Origin: Synaphobranchus kaupii
Taxonomy: Eukaryota; Chordata; Actinopteri; Anguilliformes; Synaphobranchidae
Assembly (NCBI GenBank): GCA_029718625.1
Contig: JAINUF010000027.1
Location: 3,456,676-3,520,675 of the forward strand
Reading direction: 5' to 3'
Length of the DNA: 64,000 nucleotides
Made by a program: the position numbers and the translations under genes. This document shows positions 33,390 to 45,622 of the stretch, piece by piece. The notes below the pieces were generated by a model. It was not told where the DNA came from, made no database searches, and saw nothing but the letters and a program-made list of their open reading frames with translations. Numbering within the stretch: the stretch's first letter is position 1; every line of letters starts with the position of its first letter.

Positions 33390-35684
33390 ATATAGAGGAT
33401 ATACAAGAGTTTGGCAATCTCAACAAGCCTGCCAAGTTTGGTGATTCTAGGCCAAACCAGCTCATGGGAATTTTAGGTGAAAGGGGAGAAAAAAAGAAAA
33501 AAAAAGAATCTGAACAAAAACAATAGGGTACCAGCAGCTACGTCCCCTAATAAACAAGCAAACTGCTGGCTATTAGCTTTGCAGCTGCAATTACTGGGAT
33601 TATTATAAATTGCTGTGTAGCATTCTCTGTGTGGTCTTTTCAGCAGGTGATCTGTTCGGTAGTGCAGCATCGTGTCATATGACTCTATAAGATCTGTTTT
33701 GAGTTTGAGAGAGAGCATGTCTCTGACAGGAATTGTATCTCATTGAAACTAGAGCAAGAGAACAAGATCTATGCAGATGCAGTCAGTAAATGTGGGCCAT
33801 AGACTATATCTACTGCTGTCTTTCCTTACCAGCTCTGCTGATTAAATTATACTGAGTCAGCTCGGAGTCCATCCACAGGACTCGGACCAGTTTTTTTAAA
33901 CGGACTTATCTTGCTGCAGACCTTCTCCAGTTGAGTAACAGAATCAGCAATAGCAGCAGAGTGTCTAGTTTTTGGTGTCAGAGCTAGTATTCATATCAAA
34001 GAATATGGCCATGCTTGGCACAAAATGGTGACGTTATCTGTAGTGCCACCTTTTCCAGGAGAGACGGATACCATCTAGGCGCCGGTGTGGTAGTGTTAGC
34101 TTTCACAGTGCGGGAGGCATGTCCACTCTACTGGACATGTACAGGCCTGCTACACATTTGTCTAGTACGACATTTCTATTTCTTCAGTGTGTGAAGCATC
34201 TCTGTCAGCTCTTGCAGTTGTAAATCTGAGTCTCAGTGTGACTATGAATACATAACCAATGCCTTTTTCTGCCTGAAATATTATAGTGCAATGTGAGTGT
34301 GTGTATACATCACGTTCTGTACAGTTATTTGTAGTGTAATTGACCCCTGGTTCTGCGTAGGGTAACAAGATCTGAGAATGGCTGGTAGCTCACAGAACAT
34401 AGCTAGCTATAGCTCAGCCCGCTCCCTACACATTAACATCTCACACTTTTCTGACCAGACGTCTTCTACTCTTACTCTGAAAAAATACCATGCACTGTGT
34501 GCATCACAAGACTCCAAAAATGCATCCTCCTTTCCTCCACTACCACCTCCTCTCCTCCGGCCCCAGAAGCCGATCTTTGTGTCCTAATCTAATATTGCTG
34601 ATTACATATTAATGGTTACATATTAATTAAATGACGCAAACCGCAATGTCAGGTACACTTTATGCTGTACGTGCAACTACTTGTACTTTTGCATACTTCC
34701 GGGTAGGAGATGAGTGGAGGTGAGGAGCGAGGAATATTGGGACTCACCCTCTGTGGTGCTAGCTGCTGGCAGCTACCCCATTGTTGATTTTCAACAATGC
34801 ATTTGTCTGTGTGATTCTGCATTTGTGAATGCACCCTGGTTTGCTCCTGCTCACGTCAACCAATCACATGCACACACTGGCTGTGTCACATGCACAGTGT
34901 GTAACATGTTTTGTGGTCTTCCTCAGTGAGGAGGGAATGAGAGTGGATTTTGTAGTAGTAAATTGGATAATTGCGGAACGGGATTGAATGATTGAATGAG
35001 TGGTTGGTACTCATGGGGGAATTGATTGATTGAAGTGGGGACGCAAGGGGCTGGGTTTCCTGAGGGAATAAATGGAACGCACCTGGAGTGAAAGGGGAGA
35101 ATTGACGGAGGGTGAGCGAGAGAGGGTGGCTTGCCTCTGAGCTCCCGAAATGTTTGACAGTGTATTTTCTTTTCGTTTGGTTTATTAAGTTTGGTTAGCT
35201 TTTATTTCTGTGCGAATGTGTTGTGTTGTGTGTACGGTGGCGTACTGCAGAGCCGGTCAGTGCGACGGAGCCAGTGGAACCGGGGATATTGTGATGAGCT
35301 TTTGCTGGGGGAAACGACTTCCCCTAGACTGTAAAGAATGTGTTTGCGCCGTACTTGAGCACAGCGTGCATGGATCCCAGACCGGTGTGAGCGGGGAACT
35401 GAGTGGCAGAGGGTGTGTACGTCTCTCCCTTGCCTAGAGTCGGTGTCCTGTGGCGTGACCGGCGAGTGTGATGAGGGCGAAGGCCTGTGACCTGAGGCTC
35501 GCCCGAGTGGGGGACAGGCATAAACCCCGTTGGCGACCACCAAAGAGTGGCGAAGCTGTCCCATTGTGTGTTGCATGTGTATGGTTATTTGTTTGGCCTG
35601 TATTTTTCTTTTATTTGGTGGTAGTCCTCCAAGTGGTGTGGGCAGGACTCCACTACTTTGTGTGTGTGAGTGTGTGTGTGTGTG

Positions 35685-35778
35685 CGTGTAGACTTTTGAG
35701 GGGGGGTGCATGTTGACTTTTGAGGGGGGGGGCGCGTGTAGACTTTTGGGGGGGGCGTGTAGACTTTTGAGGGGGGGG
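35685..35778 (-). repeat. poly-G/CGTGTAG minisatellite in U8, 4 units
   Basis: Shortest of the S-type minisatellites. The final G run (35771-35778) doubles as the G run of the U9 TIR (CATGGGGGGATTTAACC in intact copies) and marks a recombination joint. Confidence 0.9.
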
Positions 35779-36406
35779 ATTTAACCATCACCATTTTCAC
35801 TGTTTATATTTATAAATATATGAAGAAATAATAATCCAAGTCACAGCTTCTCATGTGTTTTCCCGCATAATTTATGCTAACAGATATTGGTGATTTTAAA
35901 CATGTTTCAACCTCTCTTTTTCACTCCAGCTTTTCTGCAGCAATTGTGGCCCCGGTTTATCTGTGTGCAAACCCAGTGCGTACGTTCTGAAGTGTGCCGG
36001 TGTCCCAGGTGCAGTGGTATGTATATTTTTATGTCTCAGACTCAGGTCCCAGGGCCTCGTTGTCACGACTTTGGCCTGGTTCATATCTCAACACTTGTGA
36101 ATTGTAGTATCAGAATCCATGTCAAGAACTAGGCCCGTTACAGGTGTCGAGAATTTACGGCAGATACAAGTCTTAAGGCCTCAGAGTGCGACCAGCAGCT
36201 GCAACAAGCCTTAAGACCGTCTGGAATCTGCCCTGGGTGGATCCATGACCCAAAACCTCTGAAATCTGTGCCGTCCTAGGCTCATAATTGGTGAAATTGT
36301 GGCCACATGGCCAATAAAACTAACCGTTTGGTAAATAATGAAGAAATTCAAAGACAAAGCAAATGATAACGAGCCAAACCTGCATTGTGTTAAGGAAAAA
36401 ATTTAA

Positions 36407-36710
36407 CTTGCGTTCAATTACCTAATTAGGAGCCTAATCACCTGAGTTGTTACTTCTTCTTTGTAATTGTTTGCAATATAACACAATGAGCATAATGAAC
36501 ATGGGTTTTTTTTCTTCTTCATGGCATGCATAGCTATTGCTAACATAACGTGGCTTAAGAGAGTAAAGATTTTAAAGTGTTCTCTCTATACAATAAAAAC
36601 ACCTAATTAAGAAAAAATAACAGCTTGTTAAAATTCTGGTATTGCAATTGTGGTTGGAACGAAAACCAGCATACACAGGGGTACTCCAGGACCAGGGTTG
36701 GGAACCACTG
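36407..36710 (-). mobile_element. degenerate hAT/SINE-like repeat inside U9
   Basis: Same embedded segment, ending GGAACCACTG at 36710, in the S-type half of the mosaic. Confidence 0.45.
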
Positions 36711-38776
36711 ATATAGAGGATACAAGAGTTTGGCAATCTCAACAAGCCTGCCAAGTTTGGTGATTCTAGGCCAAACCAGCTCATGGGAATTTTAGGTGAA
36801 AGGGGAGAAAAAAAGAAAAAAAAAGAATCTGAACAAAAACAATAGGGTACCAGCAGCTACGTCCCCTAATAAACAAGCAAACTGCTGGCTATTAGCTTTG
36901 CAGCTGCAATTACTGGGATTATTATAAATTGCTGTGTAGCATTCTCTGTGTGGTCTTTTCAGCAGGTGATCTGTTCGGTAGTGCAGCATCGTGTCATATG
37001 ACTCTATAAGATCTGGTTTGAGTTTGAGAGAGAGCATGTCTCTGACAGGAATTGTCTCTCATTGAAACTAGAGCAAGAGAACAAGATCTATGCAGATGCA
37101 GTCAGTAAATGTGGGCCATAGACTATATCTACTGCTGTCTTTCCTTACCAGCTCTGCTGATTAAATTATACTGAGTCAGCTCGGAGTCCATCCACAGGAC
37201 TCGGACCAGTGGTTTTAAACGGACTTATCTTGCTGCAGACCTTCTCCAGTTGAGTAACAGAATCAGCAATAGCAGCAGAGTGTCTAGTTTTTGGTGTCAG
37301 AGCTAGTATTCATATCAAAGAATATGGCCATGCTTGGCACAAAATGGTGACGTTATCTGTCGTGCCACCTTTTCCAGGAGAGACGGATACCATCTAGGCG
37401 CCGGTGTGGTAGTGTTAGCTTTCACAGTGCGGGAGGCATGTCCACTCTACTGGACATGTACAGGCCTGCTACACATTTGTCTAGTACGACATTTCTATTT
37501 CTTCAGTGTGTGAAGCATCTCTGTCAGCTCTTGCAGTTGTAAATCTGAGTCTCAGTGTGACTATGAATACATAACCAATGCCTTTTTCTGCCTGAAATAT
37601 TATAGTGCAATGTGAGTGTGTGTATACATCACGTTCTGTACAGTTATTTGTAGTGTAATTGACCCCTGGTTCTGCGTAGGGTAACAAGATCTGAGAATGG
37701 CTGGTAGCTCACAGAACATAGCTAGCTATAGCTCAGCCCGCTCCCTACACATTAACATCTCACACTTTTCTGACCAGACGTCTTCTACTCTTACTCTGAA
37801 AAAATACCATGCACTGTGTGCATCACAAGACTCCAAAAATGCATCCTCCTTTCCTCCACTACCACCTCCTCTCCTCCGGCCCCAGAAGCCGATCTTTGTG
37901 TCCTAATCTAATATTGCTGATTACATATTAATGGTTACATATTAATTAAATGACGCAAACCGCAATGTCAGGTACACTTTATGCTGTACGTGCAACTACT
38001 TGTACTTTTGCATACTTCCGGGTAGGAGATGAGTGGAGGTGAGGAGCGAGGAATATTGGGACTCACCCTCTGTGGTGCTAGCTGCTGGCAGCTACCCCAT
38101 TGTTGATTTTCAACAATGCATTTGTCTGTGTGATTCTGCATTTGTGAATGCACCCTGGTTTGCTCCTGCTCACGTCAACCAATCACATGCACACACTGGC
38201 TGTGTCACATGCACATTGTGTGTAACATGTTTTGTGGTCTTCCTCAGTGAGGAGGGAATGAGAGTGGATTTTGTAGTAGTAAATTGGATAATTGCGGAAC
38301 GGGATTGAATGATTGAATGAGTGGTTGGTACTCATGGGGGAATTGATTGATTGAAGTGGGGACGCAAGGGGCTGGGTTTCCTGAGGGAATAAATGGAACG
38401 CACCTGGAGTGAAAGGGGAGAATTGACGGAGGGTGAGCGAGAGAGGGTGGCTTGCCTCTGAGCTCCCGAAATGTTTGACAGTGTATTTTCTTTTCGTTTG
38501 GTTTAAGTTTGGTTAGCTTTTATTTCTGTGCGAATGTGTTGTGTTGTGTGTACGGTGGCGTACTGCAGAGCCGGTCAGTGCGACGGAGCCAGTGGAACCG
38601 GGGATATTGTGATGAGCTTTTGCTGGGGGAAACGACTTCCCCCTAGACTGTAAAGAATGTGTTTGCGCCGTACTTGAGCACAGCGTGCATGGATCCCAGA
38701 CCGGTGTGAGCGGGGAACTGAGTGGCAGGGGGCGTGTAGACTTTGGTGGAAGGCATATTTTTCATATATTTATAAA

Positions 38777-39312
38777 CAACGTGGTCTCACGCGGACTCGT
38801 CACATAGCGACGCTTCTGCCCAAGCGTCGCTATGTGACGCCAAAGGTAGCCTTTTGCGTCGTATATTGACGCAGCCTTTTGCGTCGTATATTGACGATTG
38901 TGGCCACATAATTTGTCTTTGGTTGTGGCACTTTGATATTATGCTTTTTTATTTTTATTTTTTCTTCATCTGGTAGAGAGTTACGTGAACTCTTGTGGTC
39001 GGGCTCGCCCACTATCTTAACAGTTCGGGCATGAGCCCGAGTTACATGAACTCCTGTGAGGTTATGTTTAGGGGTTGGGGATGGGGTACGGGAATCACGA
39101 AATCAGAAAGATCTCCGCGCACACGGCGAAGACTGAGCGGGCATGCTCGCAGTCGGTTATCACGAGCAAAGCCTTCGCCATAGTAGGATTCGTAAATTCG
39201 AGACGAGTGCGTCAAATAATGACGCAAAAGGCCTCCTTCTGCGTCTAAAGGATGACGCCGTAGGAGCTGCCCAAGCGTCGCTATGTGACGACTTGGGAGT
39301 GAGACCAGGCTG
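38777..39312. mobile_element. MITE-like TIR insertion, second copy (in U9)
   Basis: Same 536-bp element at the same base of the host TIR as in U6 (constant offset of 8,709 bp at both ends), flanked by TTATAAA at 38770-38776 and 39313-39319. The shared site shows it was copied with the unit and did not insert independently. Confidence 0.8.
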
Positions 39313-39447
39313 TTATAAATATGCACAGTGAAAATGGTGACGTTAAATCCCCCCATGAAGTTTAATTAGAGTTTGAAGTTGGCCATCTCATAGCCTTGTA
39401 TATAACAGTACTACCACGTTTTGACCACAAGATGGTGCCATTTTAAC

Positions 39448-39574
39448 ATAGTTGAAATGGCACCATCTAGTGGTCAAAATGTGGTAGTGCTATATGTGAT
39501 ATACATCTCATATCCTTGTATTTCACATAGTACTACCACATTTTGACCACAAGATGGTGCTAATTCAACTATCT
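39448..39574. repeat. J4: 127-bp palindromic spacer
   Basis: Identical in form to J3, including GGTGCTAATTC, and in register with it at 8,709 bp. Confidence 0.8.
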
Positions 39575-39879
39575 GTTAAAATGGCACCATCTTGTGGTCA
39601 AAATGTGGTAGTACTGTTATATACAAGGATATGAGATGGCCAACTTCAAACTCTAATTAAACTTCATGGGGGGATTTAACCATCACCATTTTCACTGTGC
39701 ATATTTATAAATATATGAAGAAATAATAATCCAAGTCACAGCTTCTCATGTGTTTTCCCGCATAATTTATGCTAACAGATATTGATGATTTTAAACATGT
39801 TTCAACCTCTCTTTTTCACTCCAGCTTTTCTGCAGCCCCGCAAGCAATTGTGGCCCCGATTTATCTGTGTGCAAACCCA
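39575..39879 (-). mobile_element. U10: isolated right end of the element, truncated by A5
   Basis: Right TIR 39575-39725 plus body to GTGTGCAAACCCA, the same truncation point as U7. Confidence 0.85.
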
Positions 39880-39939
39880 GTGCGAACCCCAACCCAAAAG
39901 TGCGAACCCCAACCCAAAAGTGCGAACCCCAACCCAAAA
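39880..39939 (-). repeat. three 20-bp variant units at the distal end of A5
   Basis: Same GTGCGAACCCCAACCCAAAA unit as in A4, here three copies. Confidence 0.95.
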
Positions 39940-42626
39940 GTGCGTGCGGACCCCAACCCAAAAGTGCGTGCGGACCCCAACCCAAAAGTGCGTGCGGACC
40001 CCAACCCAAAAGTGCGTGCGGACCCCAACCCAAAAGTGCGTGCGGACCCCAACCCAAAAGTGCGTGCGGACCCCAACCCAAAAGTGCGTGCGGACCCCAA
40101 CCCAAAAGTGCGTGCGGACCCCAACCCAAAAGTGCGTGCGGACCCCAACCCAAAAGTGCGTGCGGACCCCAACCCAAAAGTGCGTGCGGACCCCAACCCA
40201 AAAGTGCGTGCGGACCCCCAAGACCCCAAAAGTGCGTGCGGACCCCAACCCAAAAGTGCGTGCGGACCCCAACCCAAAAGTGCGTGCGGACCCCAACCCA
40301 AAAGTGCGTGCGGACCCCAACCCAAAAGTGCGTGCGGACCCCAACCCAAAAGTGCGGTGCGGACCCCAACCCAAAAAGTGCGTGCGGACCCCAACCCAAA
40401 AGTGCGTGCGGACCCCAACCCAAAAGTGCGTGCGGACCCCAACCCAAAAGTGCGTGCGGACCCCAACCCAAAAGTGCGTGCGGACCCCAACCCAAAAGTG
40501 CGTGCGGACCCCAACCCAAAAGTGCGTGCGGACCCCAACCCAAAAGTGCGTGCGGACCCCAACCCAAAAGTGCGTGCGGACCCCAACCCCAAAAGTGCGT
40601 GCGGACCCCAACCCAAAAAGTGCGTGCGGACCCCAACCCAAAAGTGCGTGCGGACCCCAACCCAAAAGTGCGTGCGGACCCCAACCCAAAAGTGCGTGCG
40701 GACCCCAACCAAAAGTGCGTGCGGACCCCAACCCAAAAGTGCGTGCGGACCCCAACCCAAAAAGTGCGTGCGGACCCCAACCCAAAAGTGCGTGCGGACC
40801 CCAACCCAAAAGTGCGTGCGGACCCCAACCCAAAAGTGCGTGCGGACCCCAACCCAAAAGTGCGTGCGGACCCCAACCCAAAAGTGCGTGCGGACCCCAA
40901 CCCAAAAGTGCGTGCGGACCCCAACCCAAAAGTGCGTGCGGACCCCAACCCAAAAGTAGCGTGCGGACCCCAACCCAAAAGTGCGTGCGGACCCCAACCC
41001 AAAAGTGCGTGCGGACCCCAACCCAAAAGTGCGTGCGGACCCCAACCCAAAAGTGCGTGCGGACCCCAACCCCAAAAGTGCGTGCGGACCCCCAACCCAA
41101 AAGTGCGTGCGGACCCCAACCCAAAAGTGCGTGCGGACCCCAACCCAAAAGTGCGTGCGGACCCCAACCCAAAAGTGCGTGCGGACCCCAACCCAAAAGT
41201 GCGTGCGGGACCCCAACCCAAAAGTGCGTGCGGACCCCAACCCAAAAGTGCGTGCGGACCCCAACCCAAAAGTGCGTGCGGACCCCAACCCAAAAGTGCG
41301 TGCGGACCCCAACCCAAAAGTGCGTGCGGACCCCAACCCAAAAGTGCGTGCGGACCCCAACCCAAAAGTGCGTGCGGACCCCAACCCAAAAGTGCGTGCG
41401 GACCCCAACCCAAAAGTGCGTGCGGACCCCAACCCAAAAGTGCGTGCGGACCCCAACCCAAAAGTGCGTGCGGACCCCAACCCAAAAGTGCGTGCGGACC
41501 CCAACCCAAAAGTGCGTGCGGACCCCAACCCAAAAGTGCGTGCGGACCCCAACCCAAAAGTGCGTGCGGACCCCCAACCCAAAAGTGCGTGCGGACCCCA
41601 ACCCAAAAGTGCGTGCGGACCCCAACCCAAAAGTGCGTGCGGACCCCAACCCAAAAGTGCGTGCGGACCCCAACCCAAAAGTGCGTGCGGACCCCAACCC
41701 AAAAGTGCGTGCGGACCCCAACCCAAAAGTGCGTGCGGACCCCAACCCAAAAGTGCGTGCGGACCCCAACCCAAAAGTGCGTGCGGACCCCAACCCAAAA
41801 GTGCGTGCGGACCCCAACCCAAAAGTGCGTGCGGACCCCAACCCAAAAGTGCGTGCGGACCCCAACCCAAAAGTGCGTGCGGACCCCAACCCAAAAGTGC
41901 GTGCGGACCCCAACCCAAAAGTGCGTGCGGACCCCAACCCAAAAGTGCGTGCGGACCCCAACCCAAAAGTGCGTGCGGACCCCAACCCAAAAGTGCGTGC
42001 GGACCCCAACCCAAAGTGCGTGCGGACCCCAACCCAAAAGTGCGTGCGGACCCCAACCCAAAAGTGCGTGCGGACCCCAACCCAAAAGTGCGTGCGGACC
42101 CCAACCCAAAAGTGCGTGCGGACCCCAACCCAAAAGTGCGTGCGGACCCCAACCCAAAAGTGCGTGCGGACCCCAACCAAAGGGGGGACCCACCAAAGTG
42201 CGTGCGGACCCCAACCAAAAGTGCGTGCGGACCCCAACCCAAAAGTGCGTGCGGACCCCAACCCAAAAGTGCGTGCGGACCCCAACCCAAAAGTGCGTGC
42301 GGACCCCAACCCAAAAGTGCGTGCGGACCCCAACCCAAAAGTGCGTGCGGACCCCAACCCAAAAGTGCGTGCGGACCCCAACCCAAAAGTGCGTGCGGAC
42401 CCCAACCCAAAAGTGCGTGCGGACCCCAACCCAAAAGTGCGTGCGGACCCCAACCCAAAAGTGCGTGCGGACCCCAACCCAAAAGTGCGTTGCGGACCCC
42501 AACCCAAAAGTGCGTGCGGACCCCAACCCAAAAGTGCGTGCGGACCCCAACCCAAAAGTGCGTGCGGACCCCCAACCCAAAAGTGCGTGCGGACCCCAAC
42601 CCAAAAGTGCGTGCGGACCCCAACCC
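39880..42626 (-). repeat. A5: 24-bp minisatellite array with many single-base indels
   Basis: Three 20-bp units (39880-39939) precede about 110 units of 24 bp, ending at the U11 right TIR. The base sequence is the plain CCC form with no CCG variants. It contains at least fifteen small indels, mostly in homopolymers (AAAAA for AAAA near 40370, 40613 and 40755; extra or missing C or A; GCGTTGCGG near 42490; AGTAGCGTG near 40956). A scrambled unit lies around 42171-42200 (CCAAAGGGGGGACCCACC). Neighbouring A4 has none, so sequencing or consensus error is more likely than biology. Confidence 0.95.
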
Positions 42627-45122
42627 GTTAAAATGGCACCATCTTGTGGTCAAAATGTGGTAGTACTGTTATATACAAGGATATGAGATGGCCAACTTCA
42701 AACTCTAATTAAACTTCATGGGGGGATTTAACCATCACCATTTTCACTGTTTATATTTATAAATATATGAAGAAATAATAATCCAAGTCACAGCTTCTCA
42801 TGTGTTTTCCCGCATAATTTATGCTAACAGATATTGGTGATTTTAAACATGTTTCAACCTCTCTTTTTCACTCCAGCTTTTCTGCAGCAATTGTGGCCCC
42901 GGTTTATCTGTGTGCAAACCCAGTGCGTACGTTCTGAAGTGTGCCGGTGTCCCAGGTGCAGTGGTATGTATATTTTTATGTCTCAGACTCAGGTCCCAGG
43001 GCCTCGTTGTCACGACTTTGGCCTGGTTCATATCTCAACACTTGTGAATTGTAGTATCAGAATCCATGTCAAGAACTAGGCCCGTTACAGGTGTCGAGAA
43101 TTTACGGCAGATACAAGTCTTAAGGCCTCAGAGTGCGACCAGCAGCTGCAACAAGCCTTAAGACCGTCTGGAATCTGCCCTGGGTGGATCCATGACCCAA
43201 AACCTCTGAAATCTGTGCCGTCCTAGGCTCATAATTGGTGAAATTGTGGCCACATGGCCAATAAAACTAACCGTTTGGTAAATAATGAAGAAATTCAAAG
43301 ACAAAGCAAATGATAACGAGCCAAACCTGCATTGTGTTAAGGAAAAAATTTAACTTGCGTTCAATTACCTAATTAGGAGCCTAATCACCTGAGTTGTTAC
43401 TTCTTCTTTGTAATTGTTTGCAATATAACACAATGAGCATAATGAACATGGGTTTTTTTTCTTCTTCATGGCATGCATAGCTATTGCTAACATAACGTGG
43501 CTTAAGAGAGTAAAGATTTTAAAGTGTTCTCTCTATACAATAAAAACACCTAATTAAGAAAAAATAACAGCTTGTTAAAATTCTGGTATTGCAATTGTGG
43601 TTGGAACGAAAACCAGCATACACAGGGGTACTCCAGGACCAGGGTTGGGAACCACTGATATAGAGGATACAAGAGTTTGGCAATCTCAACAAGCCTGCCA
43701 AGTTTGGTGATTCTAGGCCAAACCAGCTCATGGGAATTTTAGGTGAAAGGGGAGAAAAAAAGAAAAAAAAAAGAATCTGAACAAAAACAATAGGGTACCA
43801 GCAGCTACGTCCCCCTAATAAACAAGCAAACTGCTGGCTATTAGCTTTGCAGCTGCAATTACTGGGATTATTATAAATTGCTGTGTAGCATTCTCTGTGT
43901 GGTCTTTTCAGCAGGTGATCTGTTCGGTAGTGCAGCATCGTGTCATATGACTCTATAAGATCTGTTTTGAGTTTGAGAGAGAGCATGTCTCTGACAGGAA
44001 TTGTATCTCATTGAAACTAGAGCAAGAGAACAAGATCTATGCAGATGCAGTCAGTAAATGTGGGCCATAGACTATATCTACTGCTGTCTTTCCTTACCAG
44101 CTCTGCTGATTAAATTATACTGAGTCAGCTCGGAGTCCATCCACAGGACTCGGACCAGTTTTTTTAAACGGACTTATCTTGCTGCAGACCTTCTCCAGTT
44201 GAGTAACAGAATCAGCAATAGCAGCAGAGTGTCTAGTTTTTGGTGTCAGAGCTAGTATTCATATCAAAGAATATGGCCATGCTTGGCACAAAATGGTGAC
44301 GTTATCTGTAGTGCCACCTTTTCCAGGAGAGACGGATACCATCTAGGCGCCGGTGTGGTAGTGTTAGCTTTCACAGTGCGGGAAGCATGTCCACTCTACT
44401 GGACATGTACAGGCCTGCTACACATTTGTCTAGTACGACATTTCTATTTCTTCAGTGTGTGAAGCATCTCTGTCAGCTCTTGCAGTTGTAAATCTGAGTC
44501 TCAGTGTGACTATGAATACATAACCAATGCCTTTTTCTGCCTGAAATATTATAGTGCAATGTGAGTGTGTGTATACATCACGTTCTGTACAGTTATTTGT
44601 AGTGTAATTGACCCCTGGTTCTGCGTAGGGTAACAAGATCTGAGAATGGGCTGGTAGCTCACAGAACATAGCTAGCTATAGCTCAGCCCGCTCCCTACAC
44701 ATTAACATCTCACACTTTTCTGACCAGACGTCTTCTACTCTTACTCTGAAAAAATACCATGCACTGTGTGCATCACAAGACTCCAAAAATGCATCCTCCT
44801 TTCCTCCACTACCACCTCCTCTCCTCCGGCCCCAGAAGCCGATCTTTGTGTCCTAATCTAATATTGCTGATTACATATTAATGGTTACATATTAATTAAA
44901 TGACGCAAACCGCAATGTCAGGTACACTTTATGCTGTACGTGCAACTACTTGTACTTTTGCATACTTCCGGGTATTGGGACTCACCCTCTGTGGTGCTAG
45001 CTGCTGGCAGCTACCCCATTGTTGATTTTCAACAATGCATTTGTCTGTGTGATTCTGCATTTGTGAATGCACCCTGTTTGCTCCTGCTCACGTCAACCAA
45101 TCACATGCACACACTGGCTGTG
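42627..45122 (-). mobile_element. U11: S-type TIR element, minus orientation, cut by N gap 2
   Basis: Right TIR 42627-42777 and S-type markers to the gap. Error-like differences increase toward the gap: ACGTCCCCCTAAT, GGGAAGCATG, GAATGGGCTGG, a 31-bp deletion at CCGGGTATTGGG (about 44975) and ACCCTGTTTGC. Confidence 0.8.
43354..43657 (-). mobile_element. degenerate hAT/SINE-like repeat inside U11
   Basis: Same embedded segment, ending GGGAACCACTG at 43657. Confidence 0.45.
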
Positions 45123-45622
45123 NNNNNNNNNNNNNNNNNNNNNNNNNNNNNNNNNNNNNNNNNNNNNNNNNNNNNNNNNNNNNNNNNNNNNNNNNNNNNN
45201 NNNNNNNNNNNNNNNNNNNNNNNNNNNNNNNNNNNNNNNNNNNNNNNNNNNNNNNNNNNNNNNNNNNNNNNNNNNNNNNNNNNNNNNNNNNNNNNNNNNN
45301 NNNNNNNNNNNNNNNNNNNNNNNNNNNNNNNNNNNNNNNNNNNNNNNNNNNNNNNNNNNNNNNNNNNNNNNNNNNNNNNNNNNNNNNNNNNNNNNNNNNN
45401 NNNNNNNNNNNNNNNNNNNNNNNNNNNNNNNNNNNNNNNNNNNNNNNNNNNNNNNNNNNNNNNNNNNNNNNNNNNNNNNNNNNNNNNNNNNNNNNNNNNN
45501 NNNNNNNNNNNNNNNNNNNNNNNNNNNNNNNNNNNNNNNNNNNNNNNNNNNNNNNNNNNNNNNNNNNNNNNNNNNNNNNNNNNNNNNNNNNNNNNNNNNN
45601 NNNNNNNNNNNNNNNNNNNNNN
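45123..45622. other. assembly gap 2, exactly 500 N
   Basis: The sequence to the right (45623-46007) repeats the body interval lying just left of the gap (44771-45122). The flanks therefore overlap in element coordinates. Either nearly one element length is missing or two contigs overlap without being merged. Confidence 1.

Larger units (their letters stand above)
32359..35778 (-). mobile_element. U8: S-type TIR element, minus orientation, no left TIR
   Basis: Right TIR 32359-32509, S-type markers throughout (CTGCAGCAATTG, GTAGCATTCTC, GATCTGTTTTGAG, CAGTTTTTTTAAACGG). Private changes include GAGGATATACAAG and GCACAGTGTGTAAC, which is 2 bp shorter. The minisatellite has four units (35685-35778). 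Its last G run is continuous with the right TIR interior of U9, so the left TIR of U8, the spacer and the outer right TIR of U9 are all missing. Confidence 0.8.
35779..39447 (-). mobile_element. U9: S/M mosaic TIR element, minus orientation, with nested insertion
   Basis: The right TIR starts internally at ATTTAACCATCACC (to 35830) and has S markers: GTTTATATTT, CAGCAATTG, AAGAAATTC, ATACAAGAGTTTGG, GTAGCATTCTC. From 37016 onward it has M markers: GATCTGGTTTGAG, CAGTGGTTTTAAACGG, CTGTCGTGCC, GCACATTGTGTG and the 536-bp insertion (38777-39312). The switch therefore lies between 36941 and 37016. The left TIR after the insertion is 39313-39447. Confidence 0.8.
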
